The notes under the pieces are model-generated. The model ran no database searches. It saw only the letters and a program-made list of their open reading frames with translations, and was not told the origin of the DNA. A stretch of DNA of 64,000 nucleotides, taken from NCBI RefSeq assembly GCF_009866805.1, contig NZ_SIZW01000043.1:744001-808000 (forward strand), given 5' to 3'. Shown in pieces: positions 48,801-57,188 of the stretch. Source of the stretch: Schauerella aestuarii. GTDB lineage: Bacteria > Pseudomonadota > Gammaproteobacteria > Burkholderiales > Burkholderiaceae_B. The translations under genes were made by a program, and so were the position numbers. Each line of letters begins with the position of its first letter. Position 1 is the first letter of the stretch.

Positions 48801-49840
48801 CCGCCGCCTTGCGCGGTGGCCCGGGTGAGCAACGCGCGCGCTTCCGCAAAGCTTTCCTGGCGCAGCCGCAAGATGCCCAGGCCCCCCAGGGCTTCGGCAT
48901 CGTTGGGACGCGCACGCAATGCCGCACCGAACTCGGCTTCGGCGACCGTCAGGTCGGCGCGATCGAGCGCGCGAAAGCCCGCCGCCGTGCGCAGGCGCAC
49001 GGGGTCGGCTGCCGGTGCCGCATCGCTGCTGCCGACGGGCGCTTTGCCGATGTTGGCGGCGAGCTTTTTGATGTCTTCGTCATCGGGTTGCGCCGCGAGA
49101 TAGGCCTGGAACAACGGCGCCGTGGACTTCGGCGGCGCCTCGCCGAAAAACGTCAACCCGGCACGCCAGCGTTCGCGTGCCGCACCGCCGATATCGGCAC
49201 GCTGCGCCAGCGTCTGCAGCCGTTCGATACCGCTTACACGTGTTGCGGGATTGAGCGTCAGCGCTTGCGCGTAGGCCAATTGCACTTCCATGTCGGCCGG
49301 TGAGTCGCGCGACAGACGCGCGAGGCCGGCAATCGCTTCATCCCGATTCGCCGGCTGATAGGCGAGCCGTTCGTAGTACTCCAACGCCACCTGGCCTTGC
49401 GGCGCGGCAATGCCGGTGAGCGCCGAGCGGTAGCCGTCGACCGCACGATCGAGTTCGCCCGCTTGCGCGGCCAGGCGCGCTTCGGAAAGCTTCTGCTTGC
49501 CCTCGCCCTGGCTCAGCGCGATGGCCTGCTGCAGCCGTACCGTTTGTGGCGCATCGGGAGCCACGGTGCGCAGTTGTGCCAGATATTGCGTGGCGCGCTC
49601 GGGCTGATTGGCGCTCAAGGCGACCTGTCCCAGCCCCAGCAGCGCATCGGGTTGATTGGGATCGATACGCAGGATCTTCTGCCACGCTTCGGTCGCCCGC
49701 TCGGGATTGCTTTGCTTTTGCCAATACTGACCTTGTTGGATCAGGAGCGTGAGCGCATCGGTTTGTGCATATGCCGCGTGACCGAGCGCGAGCGCGAGCG
49801 CGAGCAGACCGGCTGCTAGGGGGCGGTGGCGCTTGGACAT
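45827..49840 (-). CDS. bcsC: Cellulose synthase outer-membrane exporter subunit BcsC
   Basis: This 1337-residue protein has a signal peptide ending AYA25, then roughly twenty tetratricopeptide repeats (about 30-840) forming a periplasmic superhelix. A Pro/Ala/Gly/Tyr-rich linker covers about 853-948. The C-terminal BCSC_C beta-barrel (about 990-1337) contains GVGLSVGYEKGNL and SAAGEYRISPRLSLGG. It exports the glucan and its TPRs contact peptidoglycan and BcsB. ATG 49840 lies inside the bcsZ 3' end (25-base overlap). Length is somewhat above E. coli BcsC (1157). Confidence 0.95.
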   Translation of the reverse strand: MSKRHRPLAAGLLALALALGHAAYAQTDALTLLIQQGQYWQKQSNPERATEAWQKILRIDPNQPDALLGLGQVALSANQPERATQYLAQLRTVAPDAPQTVRLQQAIALSQGEGKQKLSEARLAAQAGELDRAVDGYRSALTGIAAPQGQVALEYYERLAYQPANRDEAIAGLARLSRDSPADMEVQLAYAQALTLNPATRVSGIERLQTLAQRADIGGAARERWRAGLTFFGEAPPKSTAPLFQAYLAAQPDDEDIKKLAANIGKAPVGSSDAAPAADPVRLRTAAGFRALDRADLTVAEAEFGAALRARPNDAEALGGLGILRLRQESFAEARALLTRATAQGGGARWRNALDSATYWTLYNQAATARAAGDTASAQTLLRQALSIDAESAAAQNAMAELQVASGRLDLAQAIYERVLTRHPNDAQAVRGLAGVLAESGQTAQAQAFVAGLSASQRAAQGDGAPLQAAVSGGAARAALQRGDVAAAQNALQQAVRDDPLNPWLNAELARVYLKRGNTAEARRVMGALTTRSGQPQSLYASAVIAAEAGDQRGALATLGTIAPGDRTPEMAQFEKRVWVRSQAELASRMSQSGRRLEAIRLLGEALPYANQDPEMLGAVASAYVDVGDTPRALNLLRSAMGAQPTPALKLQYAQVLLKAGQDVELVNVLRDLQAQPLGRADQIAYDDLRARYVIRQADALRERGDLVAAYDTLSPVLAEKPEDVGAVGALARMYAAAGDYPQALDLYKQLQARNADSLDVQLGAAQMATRLKDYAYAEQAIDRALTIAPRDADVLTTAARLYRDQGKTGKAADFFKQALAARGNSGTASPLSATAAKSANPFVGLPGQRAQAAANVGNAPVPVPAAFAPRAGAAGGYLPPPVAATPPTARYAAPGASSGAAPQYAAYDSAPPYGGAPVAPGYANAAYPAPGYATPAAMGNPAGGDNNAPLSVQDELNQLLALRSPTAQGGVLVRQRKGEKGTSNLVDVQTPATVRYPAGDGMLAVTVTPTTLNAGRVSNTDNAAARFGGGPQASLAQPNGDPGKQRDSGVGLSVGYEKGNLAADIGSTPIGFRYPTVVGGVKVTGAVGDVAGLSYQAEVSRRAVTDSVLSFAGARDNRTGQSWGGVTANGARVQLVQDYGDAGVYGYGSFHSLVGHNVESNTRAGAGVGVYTHLLRESDRQLTTGVNLTATGYDKNLRYFTYGHGGYFSPQEFYALSVPVSWSQRGDRFSYLLKGSLGVQRFKEDGAAYFPGSSGLQAASGDARYDGQSKTGLGYNVSAAGEYRISPRLSLGGALSMDNASDYRQWIGGLYARYTFETIAGPLALPIEPFRSPYGP

Positions 49841-51048
49841 GCTTTTTTCCAGGAAAGGTTCAGGCTGCCGCGTTCGCCGAAGCGATAGCGGCCGTCCAGC
49901 CAGCCGAGGCTGAACAGGCTGAGCACATAGTGGTAATAAGGCGCCTGCGTTTTCGCGGCATCGGCGGCCGCGCGCGCCTGATCCATGCGCGCCAGCACGC
50001 GCGCCTGCTGACGCTCGAGTTGAGCGTGCTGGCCCGTGGTGTGCAAGTAGGGCAGCAGGGCAGCCGAGAAACCGAAGTCGGTGGTGCCGCGCGTGAGGCC
50101 CGTCGTGATGGTGACGGCCTCGGGCGGCTCACCCGTCAGCGCCGTTGCACTTGCGAGGCCGCGCGTGGCCTGAAGCAGGCGCGCGGACTGCGAATCGCTC
50201 TTGGGCGTCATACCGGCCCACATGTAGGTGCGGATCGCGTCGTAACTGCCGATATCGCCTTTAACCGGGTCGGTATAAAAATGGCCCTGGCCGTTGGCGT
50301 CGCGTCGGTAGCCGATCCAGTCGGCCACGAAACCGGTGGTGTGACCGCCTTCGTACACGCGAGCCGTTTCGCTGGCCATCGCGCGCCAGGGGCCCTGCGG
50401 GTGCTCGGCCGCAAAGCGGCGCAACAGCGGCAGCGGCAGATAACTGGCATTCAGGCGCCATTCGCCCTGCGGGGTGGCAAAGCCCACTTTGCCCGGCAGC
50501 AGCATGGGGCCCAGGCCCGGCAGCGTGACGACTTCTTCCTGTTCGATGCGCGTGAGCAATCGTTTGGCTGCCGCTGTGTAGTCGGGCCGCTGCCAGGCGC
50601 GGCCGGCTTCCAGCAGGGCATACACAAACCATAGGTCGGCATCGGACGCCGAGTTGGCATCGAGCACGCGCCATGTGCCGTCGGGCGCCAGGCCCCAGAA
50701 CCAGGCCGGCAGGCGTGCGGCCGCATCGCCGGCAAAGAGATTGTCTACCGTCCATGCCCAGAGTCGGTCGAACTGTTCGCGATCGTTGGCGACCAAGGCG
50801 AAAAACATGCCGTACGACTGGCCCTCGGATGACGTGTGTTTTTCAGGCGTGCTCGCATCGAGCACGCGGCCATCGGGCTGGATGAAGCGTTGTTCCAATT
50901 CTTGCCACAAGGGCCACGGCATGACGGGGCATCCTGGCGCGGCGGCGTGGGCAGCGTGGGGCGTCATGGCGCCGAGCGCCAGTCCCGCCATCGTCAGCAG
51001 GCGGCCGGCGGCGCCGAGCGCGTCACGCCAGCGTTGCAGGTGCGGCAT
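49816..51048 (-). CDS. bcsZ: Periplasmic endoglucanase BcsZ, glycoside hydrolase family 8
   Basis: A 410-residue GH8 cellulase with a signal peptide (cleavage near AHAA). It has the catalytic-acid motif SSEGQSYGMFFALV (Glu75), the conserved SDADLWFVYALLEAG and YDAIRTYMW. It trims nascent cellulose during export and is a normal member of bcs operons. It overlaps bcsB by one base (TGATG) and bcsC by 25. The length exceeds E. coli BcsZ by about 40 residues at the C-terminus. Confidence 0.95.
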   Translation of the reverse strand: MPHLQRWRDALGAAGRLLTMAGLALGAMTPHAAHAAAPGCPVMPWPLWQELEQRFIQPDGRVLDASTPEKHTSSEGQSYGMFFALVANDREQFDRLWAWTVDNLFAGDAAARLPAWFWGLAPDGTWRVLDANSASDADLWFVYALLEAGRAWQRPDYTAAAKRLLTRIEQEEVVTLPGLGPMLLPGKVGFATPQGEWRLNASYLPLPLLRRFAAEHPQGPWRAMASETARVYEGGHTTGFVADWIGYRRDANGQGHFYTDPVKGDIGSYDAIRTYMWAGMTPKSDSQSARLLQATRGLASATALTGEPPEAVTITTGLTRGTTDFGFSAALLPYLHTTGQHAQLERQQARVLARMDQARAAADAAKTQAPYYHYVLSLFSLGWLDGRYRFGERGSLNLSWKKACPSATAP

Positions 51049-53324
51049 CACGCTTTGAGTCTCCGCTTGGCGCGCTTGCGCAGCGACAGGAACAGCAGGC
51101 TGGCCAGCAGTGCCGCACCGGCCAGGCAGGCCAGCAGGAACATCGCTGGATGACGGCTGAAGTACCACGCGGCATATTGGAGCGGCTCGAGTTTGCCCGC
51201 GTAGTAGGTTTGATCCGCCACGACACTGTCGACCTGCTTGCCGCGAATGATGGCCAGACTGCCTTCGATACGGTGCGCGTCGTTTTCCGATACCAGGAGG
51301 GCGTTGACCACATCGTCCAGACCTTCGGGACGATTGCCGGCGACCACGACCACGCTGCGGCCGGGTTGCAGCGGCGACTCGAAGCCGGCCAGAATGGCAT
51401 CCGATCCGTCGCTCGACAGGGTGATGGCATCGCGGCGCGCCGGTGCGGTGCCCCAGCCCGAGAGGCGATACACCAGATCCGACATCACGAAGCGCTTGTC
51501 GGCACCTTCGATGTTGCCCGGCATGTATTGGGCCCATTTCGTGAGCAAGGGCTGGTTCTTGCCGGACCCGATCACGATCAGGTCCTTATTGCGTTGCGCG
51601 TCGATCTGGTTCGCGCTCGTCACGGTCACGGCCGTGGCCGGATAGCCGGTCGATTCGCCCAGACGGCCCACCAGCGCAAGGTAGGCACTGTAATCGCGCG
51701 CGGTGGGGTTTTCCGGCAGCACCACGGCGGTCTCGGAGAGATCGGCCAGGCGCGTGAACGGGTAACCCGCCTGGTCGAATGCGGCCAGGTTGGGCATGGC
51801 CATGAAGTGTGAATAGCCGGAGATATCGATCGTCGAATCCGGATCGATGGCGCCGCGCACGTTGTCGATGATCACATCGCGGCATTCGCCCTGCTTGAGA
51901 TAGTCGTAGTAGTAATGCAGTTGCATCTGCGAGCGCGGTGGCAGCATGAAGAGCGGGATCTGCATGCGTTTGTCCGCAGGCAGGGTATCGTCGCTCAGCA
52001 GTTTGCCCACGAGCGAATCCGAGCCGCCCAGTTGCTCGACCGACTTCAGCGGAATCGACTGCAGGAAGTCGCGGTTCACATTGATGTTGAGCGTCGACTT
52101 GTCGTTGCTCGGACGCGGCGTATAGCGATACTTCAGATCGACCGGCACGCCCTTGTCGCGCAAGGCAAAGAGATCGGGCGGCAGACGCAAGTTGAGACGT
52201 ACGATATCTGGCCGATAGCCGGCCACATTCAGATCGCGCGATTCGGCGAGCTCGCCGAATTTCATTGGGCGATCGCTACGTACCCAGTTGGGCGCGTCAT
52301 ACGGTACGCGCGGCGCGAGGGCATCGAATTTGACGATCGTGGCCGTCTGGCCAGACAGGGTTTGCGTTCCCAACGCCAAAGCGGCTGCCGCCGTTTTCAC
52401 TTGGGCGGCATCGCGGCCCGAGATCACCAGCAACTTGCCCATCGGATCGTTCGGGTTGGCTTGCAGCGAAATCGTCGGCGCCTGCGCTGCCGGCAGATTC
52501 ATTCCGGGGAGGGCGGCCGTGCCCGCGAGCAGCACGACGGCATTGCCGGTTTTGGGCAAGGCATCCAGACTTACCGGAAAGCGGGCGCCGCGGTAGCTGG
52601 CAAGCGCCCCGAACCACGACGACAGCGTGCCGGCCGCTTCGAGCAGCGCGCTGTCGGGCTGGCCGACCAGCACGAACGGCAGATTGAGCGGGCGCACATC
52701 GCGGCGATCGAAAAACGGCAGCGGCAACAACGCCAGATCGTTCTGCAGCTTGAGTGGCGCGACCGTCAGCTCGAGCACACTATCGTTGGCCACGTTGGCC
52801 CACAAGCTCGAATGCAGCGGGTCTTCGCACCCCATCGTGTAGTGGCCGATGAGTTGCAGGTTCAGACGGTTGAAATCGGTGATGAGGCGTACCGGCAGAT
52901 CGATGTCGGTCTTGAGCGATTTGCCCCCGTCCTCTTTCGGCACCGGGATGCTGTGTGCGACTTCGCCGTTGACCATCACGTTGATGTGCGACAGGTCCGG
53001 CAGCAGTGCCGGCGAGTAGGCATAGTTCAGGCTGACGCGCGCAGCGGTGACGATCTCGTCGGCCCGCACACCGAAAGGCACGCCGTTGGTGCCGTCCACA
53101 CCCGCCAGATTGAGCGGATATTGCGCGCCCAGTTCCTTGAGCGTGAGACGGTAGGTGCGAACGCCGCTGGGTGACGCCGGCGCCGAGGCTGTCGTGGCCA
53201 GCGCATCGGCTGCGGCAGCGGCCCACACGCCACCCACGTTCGATACGCCGATCATCGCGGCCAGTACGGTGAGCAGTGCGCGGCGGTGCTTCGGGCCGCG
53301 GGCGCGAATACTGGGGGTGGTCAT
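51048..53324 (-). CDS. bcsB: Cellulose synthase regulatory/periplasmic subunit BcsB
   Basis: The 758-residue protein has a signal peptide (cleavage near VWAA), tandem periplasmic carbohydrate-binding and flavodoxin-like domains (LKELGAQYPLNLAGVDG, VMVNGEVAHSIPVP, LPPRSQMQLHYYY), and one C-terminal membrane helix (FLLACLAGAALLASLLFL) ending in KRAKRRLKA. BcsB guides the chain out of BcsA through the periplasm. ATG overlaps the bcsA stop by four bases. Length is typical. Confidence 0.95.
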   Translation of the reverse strand: MTTPSIRARGPKHRRALLTVLAAMIGVSNVGGVWAAAAADALATTASAPASPSGVRTYRLTLKELGAQYPLNLAGVDGTNGVPFGVRADEIVTAARVSLNYAYSPALLPDLSHINVMVNGEVAHSIPVPKEDGGKSLKTDIDLPVRLITDFNRLNLQLIGHYTMGCEDPLHSSLWANVANDSVLELTVAPLKLQNDLALLPLPFFDRRDVRPLNLPFVLVGQPDSALLEAAGTLSSWFGALASYRGARFPVSLDALPKTGNAVVLLAGTAALPGMNLPAAQAPTISLQANPNDPMGKLLVISGRDAAQVKTAAAALALGTQTLSGQTATIVKFDALAPRVPYDAPNWVRSDRPMKFGELAESRDLNVAGYRPDIVRLNLRLPPDLFALRDKGVPVDLKYRYTPRPSNDKSTLNINVNRDFLQSIPLKSVEQLGGSDSLVGKLLSDDTLPADKRMQIPLFMLPPRSQMQLHYYYDYLKQGECRDVIIDNVRGAIDPDSTIDISGYSHFMAMPNLAAFDQAGYPFTRLADLSETAVVLPENPTARDYSAYLALVGRLGESTGYPATAVTVTSANQIDAQRNKDLIVIGSGKNQPLLTKWAQYMPGNIEGADKRFVMSDLVYRLSGWGTAPARRDAITLSSDGSDAILAGFESPLQPGRSVVVVAGNRPEGLDDVVNALLVSENDAHRIEGSLAIIRGKQVDSVVADQTYYAGKLEPLQYAAWYFSRHPAMFLLACLAGAALLASLLFLSLRKRAKRRLKA

Positions 53325-55549
53325 GATGGCAGTCTCGTTTCGGGGGCGGGCATAACCGGTTTGCGGCGTGCGGCCAGGTAGGCGCGCGACCAGCGCGGAA
53401 AAAGGGCTTTGACGGTTTGGCGGATGAGCATGTGCATGCCGCCCATGCCGATCGCGGTGATTTCGTAGAGAGCGGTAAGCGGCTTGTCCGGCTTGCGCTG
53501 CCCCCAACTATTGGCCCATGTGTCGGCCCGCGCGAACGTCAACTGCGACAGTTCCACTTGCTGATTGACCGATAAGGTGTCGAACTGCAAACCCAGGCGT
53601 TCGCCGCGGCTGAACACCACGGTTGCGGGAAACACGCCCTCTTCATCGCCGCGAAAGAGCGACACATGCAAGGCCGTGCCGGAAGGAATGGCGACGCCGT
53701 CGGGCAGGGTAATGCCCACGCCCGTCTGCGAATAGTCGGACGTCTCGCAGGCGATGGTCTTGCCGTCCGGCAGCCCGATCATGGCGCGCAGGGTGACGGC
53801 CACTCGGGGGTCGCCGCGCATCTGCAACGACTCCGCAGCGACCGCCGCGCTGGCACTCGTGATGATGATGTTGTAAATCGTCCAGCCCAGATTGATCGCG
53901 ATGGTGATCATGACGTCAGGCGTTATGGTGCCGACCGCCAGGTGGTAGACGCCGACGGCGAGGCCCGCCAGATTGAGCGACAACAGCACCAGGTAGGGCT
54001 TGGCCATCGTCTTGTCGAAGTACGCCTGCTCGATCACGCCGCCTTTGGCGGTCACGTTGAACTTCCCCAGGCGCGGGTTGATCATCGCCAGCAGCACTGG
54101 GCGCATGATGTACCAGGCCAGCACTGTTTCGTAGACTTCGTTCCAGAACGAGTGCCGGAAGCGGCCCTGGATACGGGAGTTGGTGATGCTGGCGTGAAAG
54201 ATGTGCGGCAATGCGTACACCGTGATCATCAGCGCCGACGCCTGAAACACATGGGCGCCGAAAAACAGATACGCCAGCGGTGCGGTCAGAAACACCAGCC
54301 GCGGCAAGCCGTAGAAAAAATGCAGCATGGCATTCAGGTAGCACAGCCGCTGGCCCAGGTTCAGTCCGCGGCCCAGCAACGGGTTGTCGATGCGGCAGAT
54401 CTGCGCCATACCGCGCGCCCAGCGCACACGTTGACCGATGTGGGCCGAGAGGCTTTCGGTCGCGAGCCCGGCGGCTTGCGGCAGCCCCAGATAAGCGGTG
54501 TCGTATCCGGCGCGGCTCAGCTTGAGCGCCGTATGCGCATCTTCGGTGACCGTTTCGGTGGCCACGCCACCGATCTCGAGCAAGGGTTTGCGCCGCAGAA
54601 TGGCGCACGACCCGCAAAAGAAAGACGCGTTCCAGAGGTCGTTGCCGTCTTGAACCAGACCGTAAAACAGCTCGCCTTCGTTGGGCACCTTGCGAAACGT
54701 GTGGAGGTTCTTCTCGAACGGATCGGGCGAGAAAAAGAAGTGCGGCGTCTGCAGCATCGCGAGCTTGGCGTCCTTGAGAAACCAGCCCATGCAGATCTGC
54801 AGGAATGAACGCGTGGGCACGTGATCGCAATCGAAGATCGCCACGTACTCGCTGTCCGTTTGCGTGAGCGCCCAGTTCAGGTTGCCAGCTTTCGCATGGC
54901 GGTTGTCTTCGCGCGTGATATAGCCCGCGCCGACTTCTTCGCAAAACGCACGAAACTCGGGGCGGCGGCCATCGTCGAGCACGAAGACCTGCACCTTGTC
55001 GGCAGGCCAATCCAGCGTGAGCGCGGCGAACACACTTTGACGCACCACGTTCAACGATTCGTTGTAGGTGGGGATGAACACGTCTACCGTCGGCCATGTG
55101 CGGCTATCGGCCGGCAGTGGCACCGGCTTGCGCTGCAACGGCCACGCGGTTTGCAGGTAACCCAGCAGCAGCACCGTGAGTGCATACAGCTCGGCCGCCA
55201 CCAGCCCCCAGCCGAAAAAGGCGTCCACAGGGGTTTCGAAGGCGACGGTTTCGGTCACGCGCCAGTACAGGTAGCGCAGCGATGCCGTGCACGACAGCAC
55301 GATCATCATCAGCACCGCCAACCGATTGGCGAAGCGCCGCAGTACCAACGCCACCAGGAAGGTGCTCACGGCAAAGCCGAATTGCTGCTCGAGATCGAGC
55401 GGCACCGTAATCGCCAGCCCAAGCAGCACTGCCGAGATCAAGAGTGCGACCACCCGGATGCCGCGGCTGGCGAACAGGCGCAACCCGCGCCTGAGCGGTG
55501 TCACCGATCCGGCCGAGGTGGGCGCAGAAGACGCGGGGCGGGCGCTCAT
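53321..55549 (-). CDS. bcsA: Cellulose synthase catalytic subunit BcsA (UDP-forming)
   Basis: This 742-residue GT2 enzyme polymerises UDP-glucose. Motifs in order are VLDDG (Asp192-193), DCD (240-242), FFCGSCA, TED (335-337) and QRVRW (Gln373-Trp377), set among about eight helices. A C-terminal PilZ domain has R578-G-D-P-R582 and SDYSQTGVGI, the c-di-GMP-binding pattern, so activity should need c-di-GMP. The ATG at 55549 overlaps the bcsQ stop by four bases; an in-frame start at 55609 lies inside bcsQ. The N-terminus is short (start with MSARPASSAP). Confidence 0.97.
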   Translation of the reverse strand: MSARPASSAPTSAGSVTPLRRGLRLFASRGIRVVALLISAVLLGLAITVPLDLEQQFGFAVSTFLVALVLRRFANRLAVLMMIVLSCTASLRYLYWRVTETVAFETPVDAFFGWGLVAAELYALTVLLLGYLQTAWPLQRKPVPLPADSRTWPTVDVFIPTYNESLNVVRQSVFAALTLDWPADKVQVFVLDDGRRPEFRAFCEEVGAGYITREDNRHAKAGNLNWALTQTDSEYVAIFDCDHVPTRSFLQICMGWFLKDAKLAMLQTPHFFFSPDPFEKNLHTFRKVPNEGELFYGLVQDGNDLWNASFFCGSCAILRRKPLLEIGGVATETVTEDAHTALKLSRAGYDTAYLGLPQAAGLATESLSAHIGQRVRWARGMAQICRIDNPLLGRGLNLGQRLCYLNAMLHFFYGLPRLVFLTAPLAYLFFGAHVFQASALMITVYALPHIFHASITNSRIQGRFRHSFWNEVYETVLAWYIMRPVLLAMINPRLGKFNVTAKGGVIEQAYFDKTMAKPYLVLLSLNLAGLAVGVYHLAVGTITPDVMITIAINLGWTIYNIIITSASAAVAAESLQMRGDPRVAVTLRAMIGLPDGKTIACETSDYSQTGVGITLPDGVAIPSGTALHVSLFRGDEEGVFPATVVFSRGERLGLQFDTLSVNQQVELSQLTFARADTWANSWGQRKPDKPLTALYEITAIGMGGMHMLIRQTVKALFPRWSRAYLAARRKPVMPAPETRLPS

Positions 55550-56328
55550 GCCTGCGCGTCCTGGGCGAATTGCGCCGCGTCGATGCGTGCCCCCAGCGCC
55601 TGCGCGCACAAGGCGATATCGGCCGTGGCCATCGCGTTGGGGGCGTAGTCGGCGACAAAGGCTTGGCAGGCAAGTGCTTCGGCCACCGATTCGTCGCGAT
55701 GGATGCGGCCCAATGGCACGTCGTCCAGGGCACCGGGCAACACGCGCACCACATCCTTGGCGAGTTGACGGGCGTTGTCGATCTGATTGACGATGACGGC
55801 CGTATCGAAAAACTTGGCGCCGGCGCGGCCATAGGCTTGCACTTGTTGCGTCATGGTGGTCATGCCGGCGAAAGACGCTGCGTCCGGCAGCATCACCATC
55901 AGTGCGATATCGGCTGCGCCCAACGCTTGGCGCTGGTAAACCGATGGGCCGCTGGCGGTGTCGATCAGCACCACGGCATCGTCGGGCACGGCCAGCGCCA
56001 GAAGGTGCCGTTGCAGCAGATCGGGCTGCGCATAAAGTGCCTGTTCGAACGCCAGCCGATCGACTTCATCCAATGCGCCGTGGGGCAACAGCGTCACCTT
56101 GCCTACCGTGCGCGTGGCGTTGCGCCAGGCAGCGCCCGCGATCGTGGCACGCGCCAAGCCGTCGACGTTGCCGGGCGCACAGCCCAGATGCCATTGCAGG
56201 CTGTTCTGCGGATCCATTTCGATGGCATAGACGGTGCGACCCTGGTCGCTCAAGGCCGCGGCCAGATTGGCCGTCAGGGTCGTGCGTCCGACGCCGCCCT
56301 TTGTAGACACCAATGCGACGATGATCAC
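55546..56328 (-). CDS. bcsQ: MinD/ParA-like ATPase BcsQ (YhjQ/WssA)
   Basis: A 260-residue protein of the MinD/ParA superfamily. The P-loop is STKGGVGRTTL, where the usual second Lys is Arg; E. coli BcsQ is also non-canonical at this place. DTASGPSVYQRQALGAAD and VNQIDNA follow. BcsQ helps place the cellulose synthase at the cell pole or membrane. The GTG start overlaps the bcsP stop by four bases (GTGA); no better ATG exists. It corresponds to wssA of SBW25. Confidence 0.88.
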   Translation of the reverse strand: MIIVALVSTKGGVGRTTLTANLAAALSDQGRTVYAIEMDPQNSLQWHLGCAPGNVDGLARATIAGAAWRNATRTVGKVTLLPHGALDEVDRLAFEQALYAQPDLLQRHLLALAVPDDAVVLIDTASGPSVYQRQALGAADIALMVMLPDAASFAGMTTMTQQVQAYGRAGAKFFDTAVIVNQIDNARQLAKDVVRVLPGALDDVPLGRIHRDESVAEALACQAFVADYAPNAMATADIALCAQALGARIDAAQFAQDAQA

Positions 56329-56708
56329 GTTGTTTCGTACTGACGCGCAATGCGCACGTCGGCTTCCGTGGGCGCGGTGGCGGCCGTGGTGGTGGCCCAA
56401 TCGGAAAGTGCCGCGCTGCTCAGTACCTTGCGGCGTGGCGCGACGAACTGCGCTTTTCGTTCGGCAACAGGGGTGCCGTCGTCAGAGGCAACGGTAACGT
56501 GGACGGATGCCGGTTCAGCCGTTGCGGCAGTGGCTGAGGTAACCCGAACCACGGGCGGGGGCGCTGCGCTGGAAAACACAGTGGCGGCGAGCAGCGGCCA
56601 CCGGGACTTGGCGTGAATCGCGTCGCTCTGTTGCATCGATTCTTGATACTCGACGGCATTGCCATCGAAGTGACCGTAGAGATTGGCGATGTCGCTGGAA
56701 TGACTCAT
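56325..56708 (-). CDS. bcsP: Small cellulose-biosynthesis accessory protein, BcsP/BcsR-like
   Basis: A 127-residue cytoplasmic protein with a conserved N-terminal block, SDIANLYGHFDGNAVEYQES, then AKSRWPLL; the rest is Ala/Thr/Pro-rich and likely disordered. The N-terminal block matches BcsP/BcsR-type proteins seen at the head of bcs operons. GGAAAG precedes ATG 56708. It is the first gene of the operon and is coupled to bcsQ by a GTGA overlap. Its role is probably in complex assembly with BcsQ, by analogy. Confidence 0.75.
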   Translation of the reverse strand: MSHSSDIANLYGHFDGNAVEYQESMQQSDAIHAKSRWPLLAATVFSSAAPPPVVRVTSATAATAEPASVHVTVASDDGTPVAERKAQFVAPRRKVLSSAALSDWATTTAATAPTEADVRIARQYETT

Positions 56709-56901
56709 GTAATTCTTTCCCGGCATTGCAATGCACAAAAAACCGAATCATCCATCCAACTGTGTGAAGTTGTAATAAATGAGCAGAAAAGTAACCACTA
56801 ATGTGAGTGTTTTACACCATTCGGATTAGTTCGAGCGGTATTTAACGCGTTTTTGCCTTTTTTGCCACGTTAACGATTAGTAATATTGATGCGAAAAAGG
56901 G

Positions 56902-56931
56902 AATATTTCGGGTTCGCAACAAAATTGTCAG
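56902..56931 (-). promoter_or_regulatory. Candidate promoter of the cellulose operon in an AT-rich leader
   Basis: On the minus strand, CTGACA (56931-56926) and AATATT (56907-56902) lie 18 bases apart, giving a -35/-10 pair. The leader from about 56895 to 56709 would be roughly 185 bases. The stretch 56740-56940 is clearly richer in A and T than the surrounding DNA. No gene is supported between 56709 and 57188; that gap holds this region and the 12-bp repeats. Confidence 0.3.
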
Positions 56932-57092
56932 TTCACTTCAATTTGTTCGATTGCCGTGGTCGAACACATCGCTCGCGCGGCACGTTGCGGGGAGGCATTT
57001 GACGTGCGAAGGCCATGACGCATCGCCACATCAAAGCGATGAAATGAACGGGTTACCGGGTCGTGTACGACCACCCGCGCCTGCCGGCAGGT

Positions 57093-57152
57093 GAGACGGC
57101 TGGCGAAACGGCAAGTGAAACAGCAAGCGAGTCGGCAAGCGAAACGGCAGGC
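57093..57152. repeat. Five degenerate 12-bp tandem repeats
   Basis: Units begin at 57093, 57105, 57117, 57129 and 57141, with consensus GAAACGGCAAGC. On the plus strand they would read ETAG/ETAS, on the minus strand a Cys/Arg-rich string; neither frame looks like a real gene. They lie between the marR stop (57189) and the cellulose-operon promoter region. Confidence 0.8.
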
Positions 57153-57188
57153 GGTCATCTGCCCCGGTGCGGGGTCGCCGACGGAGGG

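Noticed and set aside
57093-57152. Repeats as a CRISPR array
   Set aside because: The 12-bp units are contiguous with no spacers, and no cas genes are present.
56928-57158. 76-codon Cys/Arg-rich frame on the minus strand
   Set aside because: It is a translation of the 12-bp repeats plus non-coding DNA, without a ribosome-binding site.
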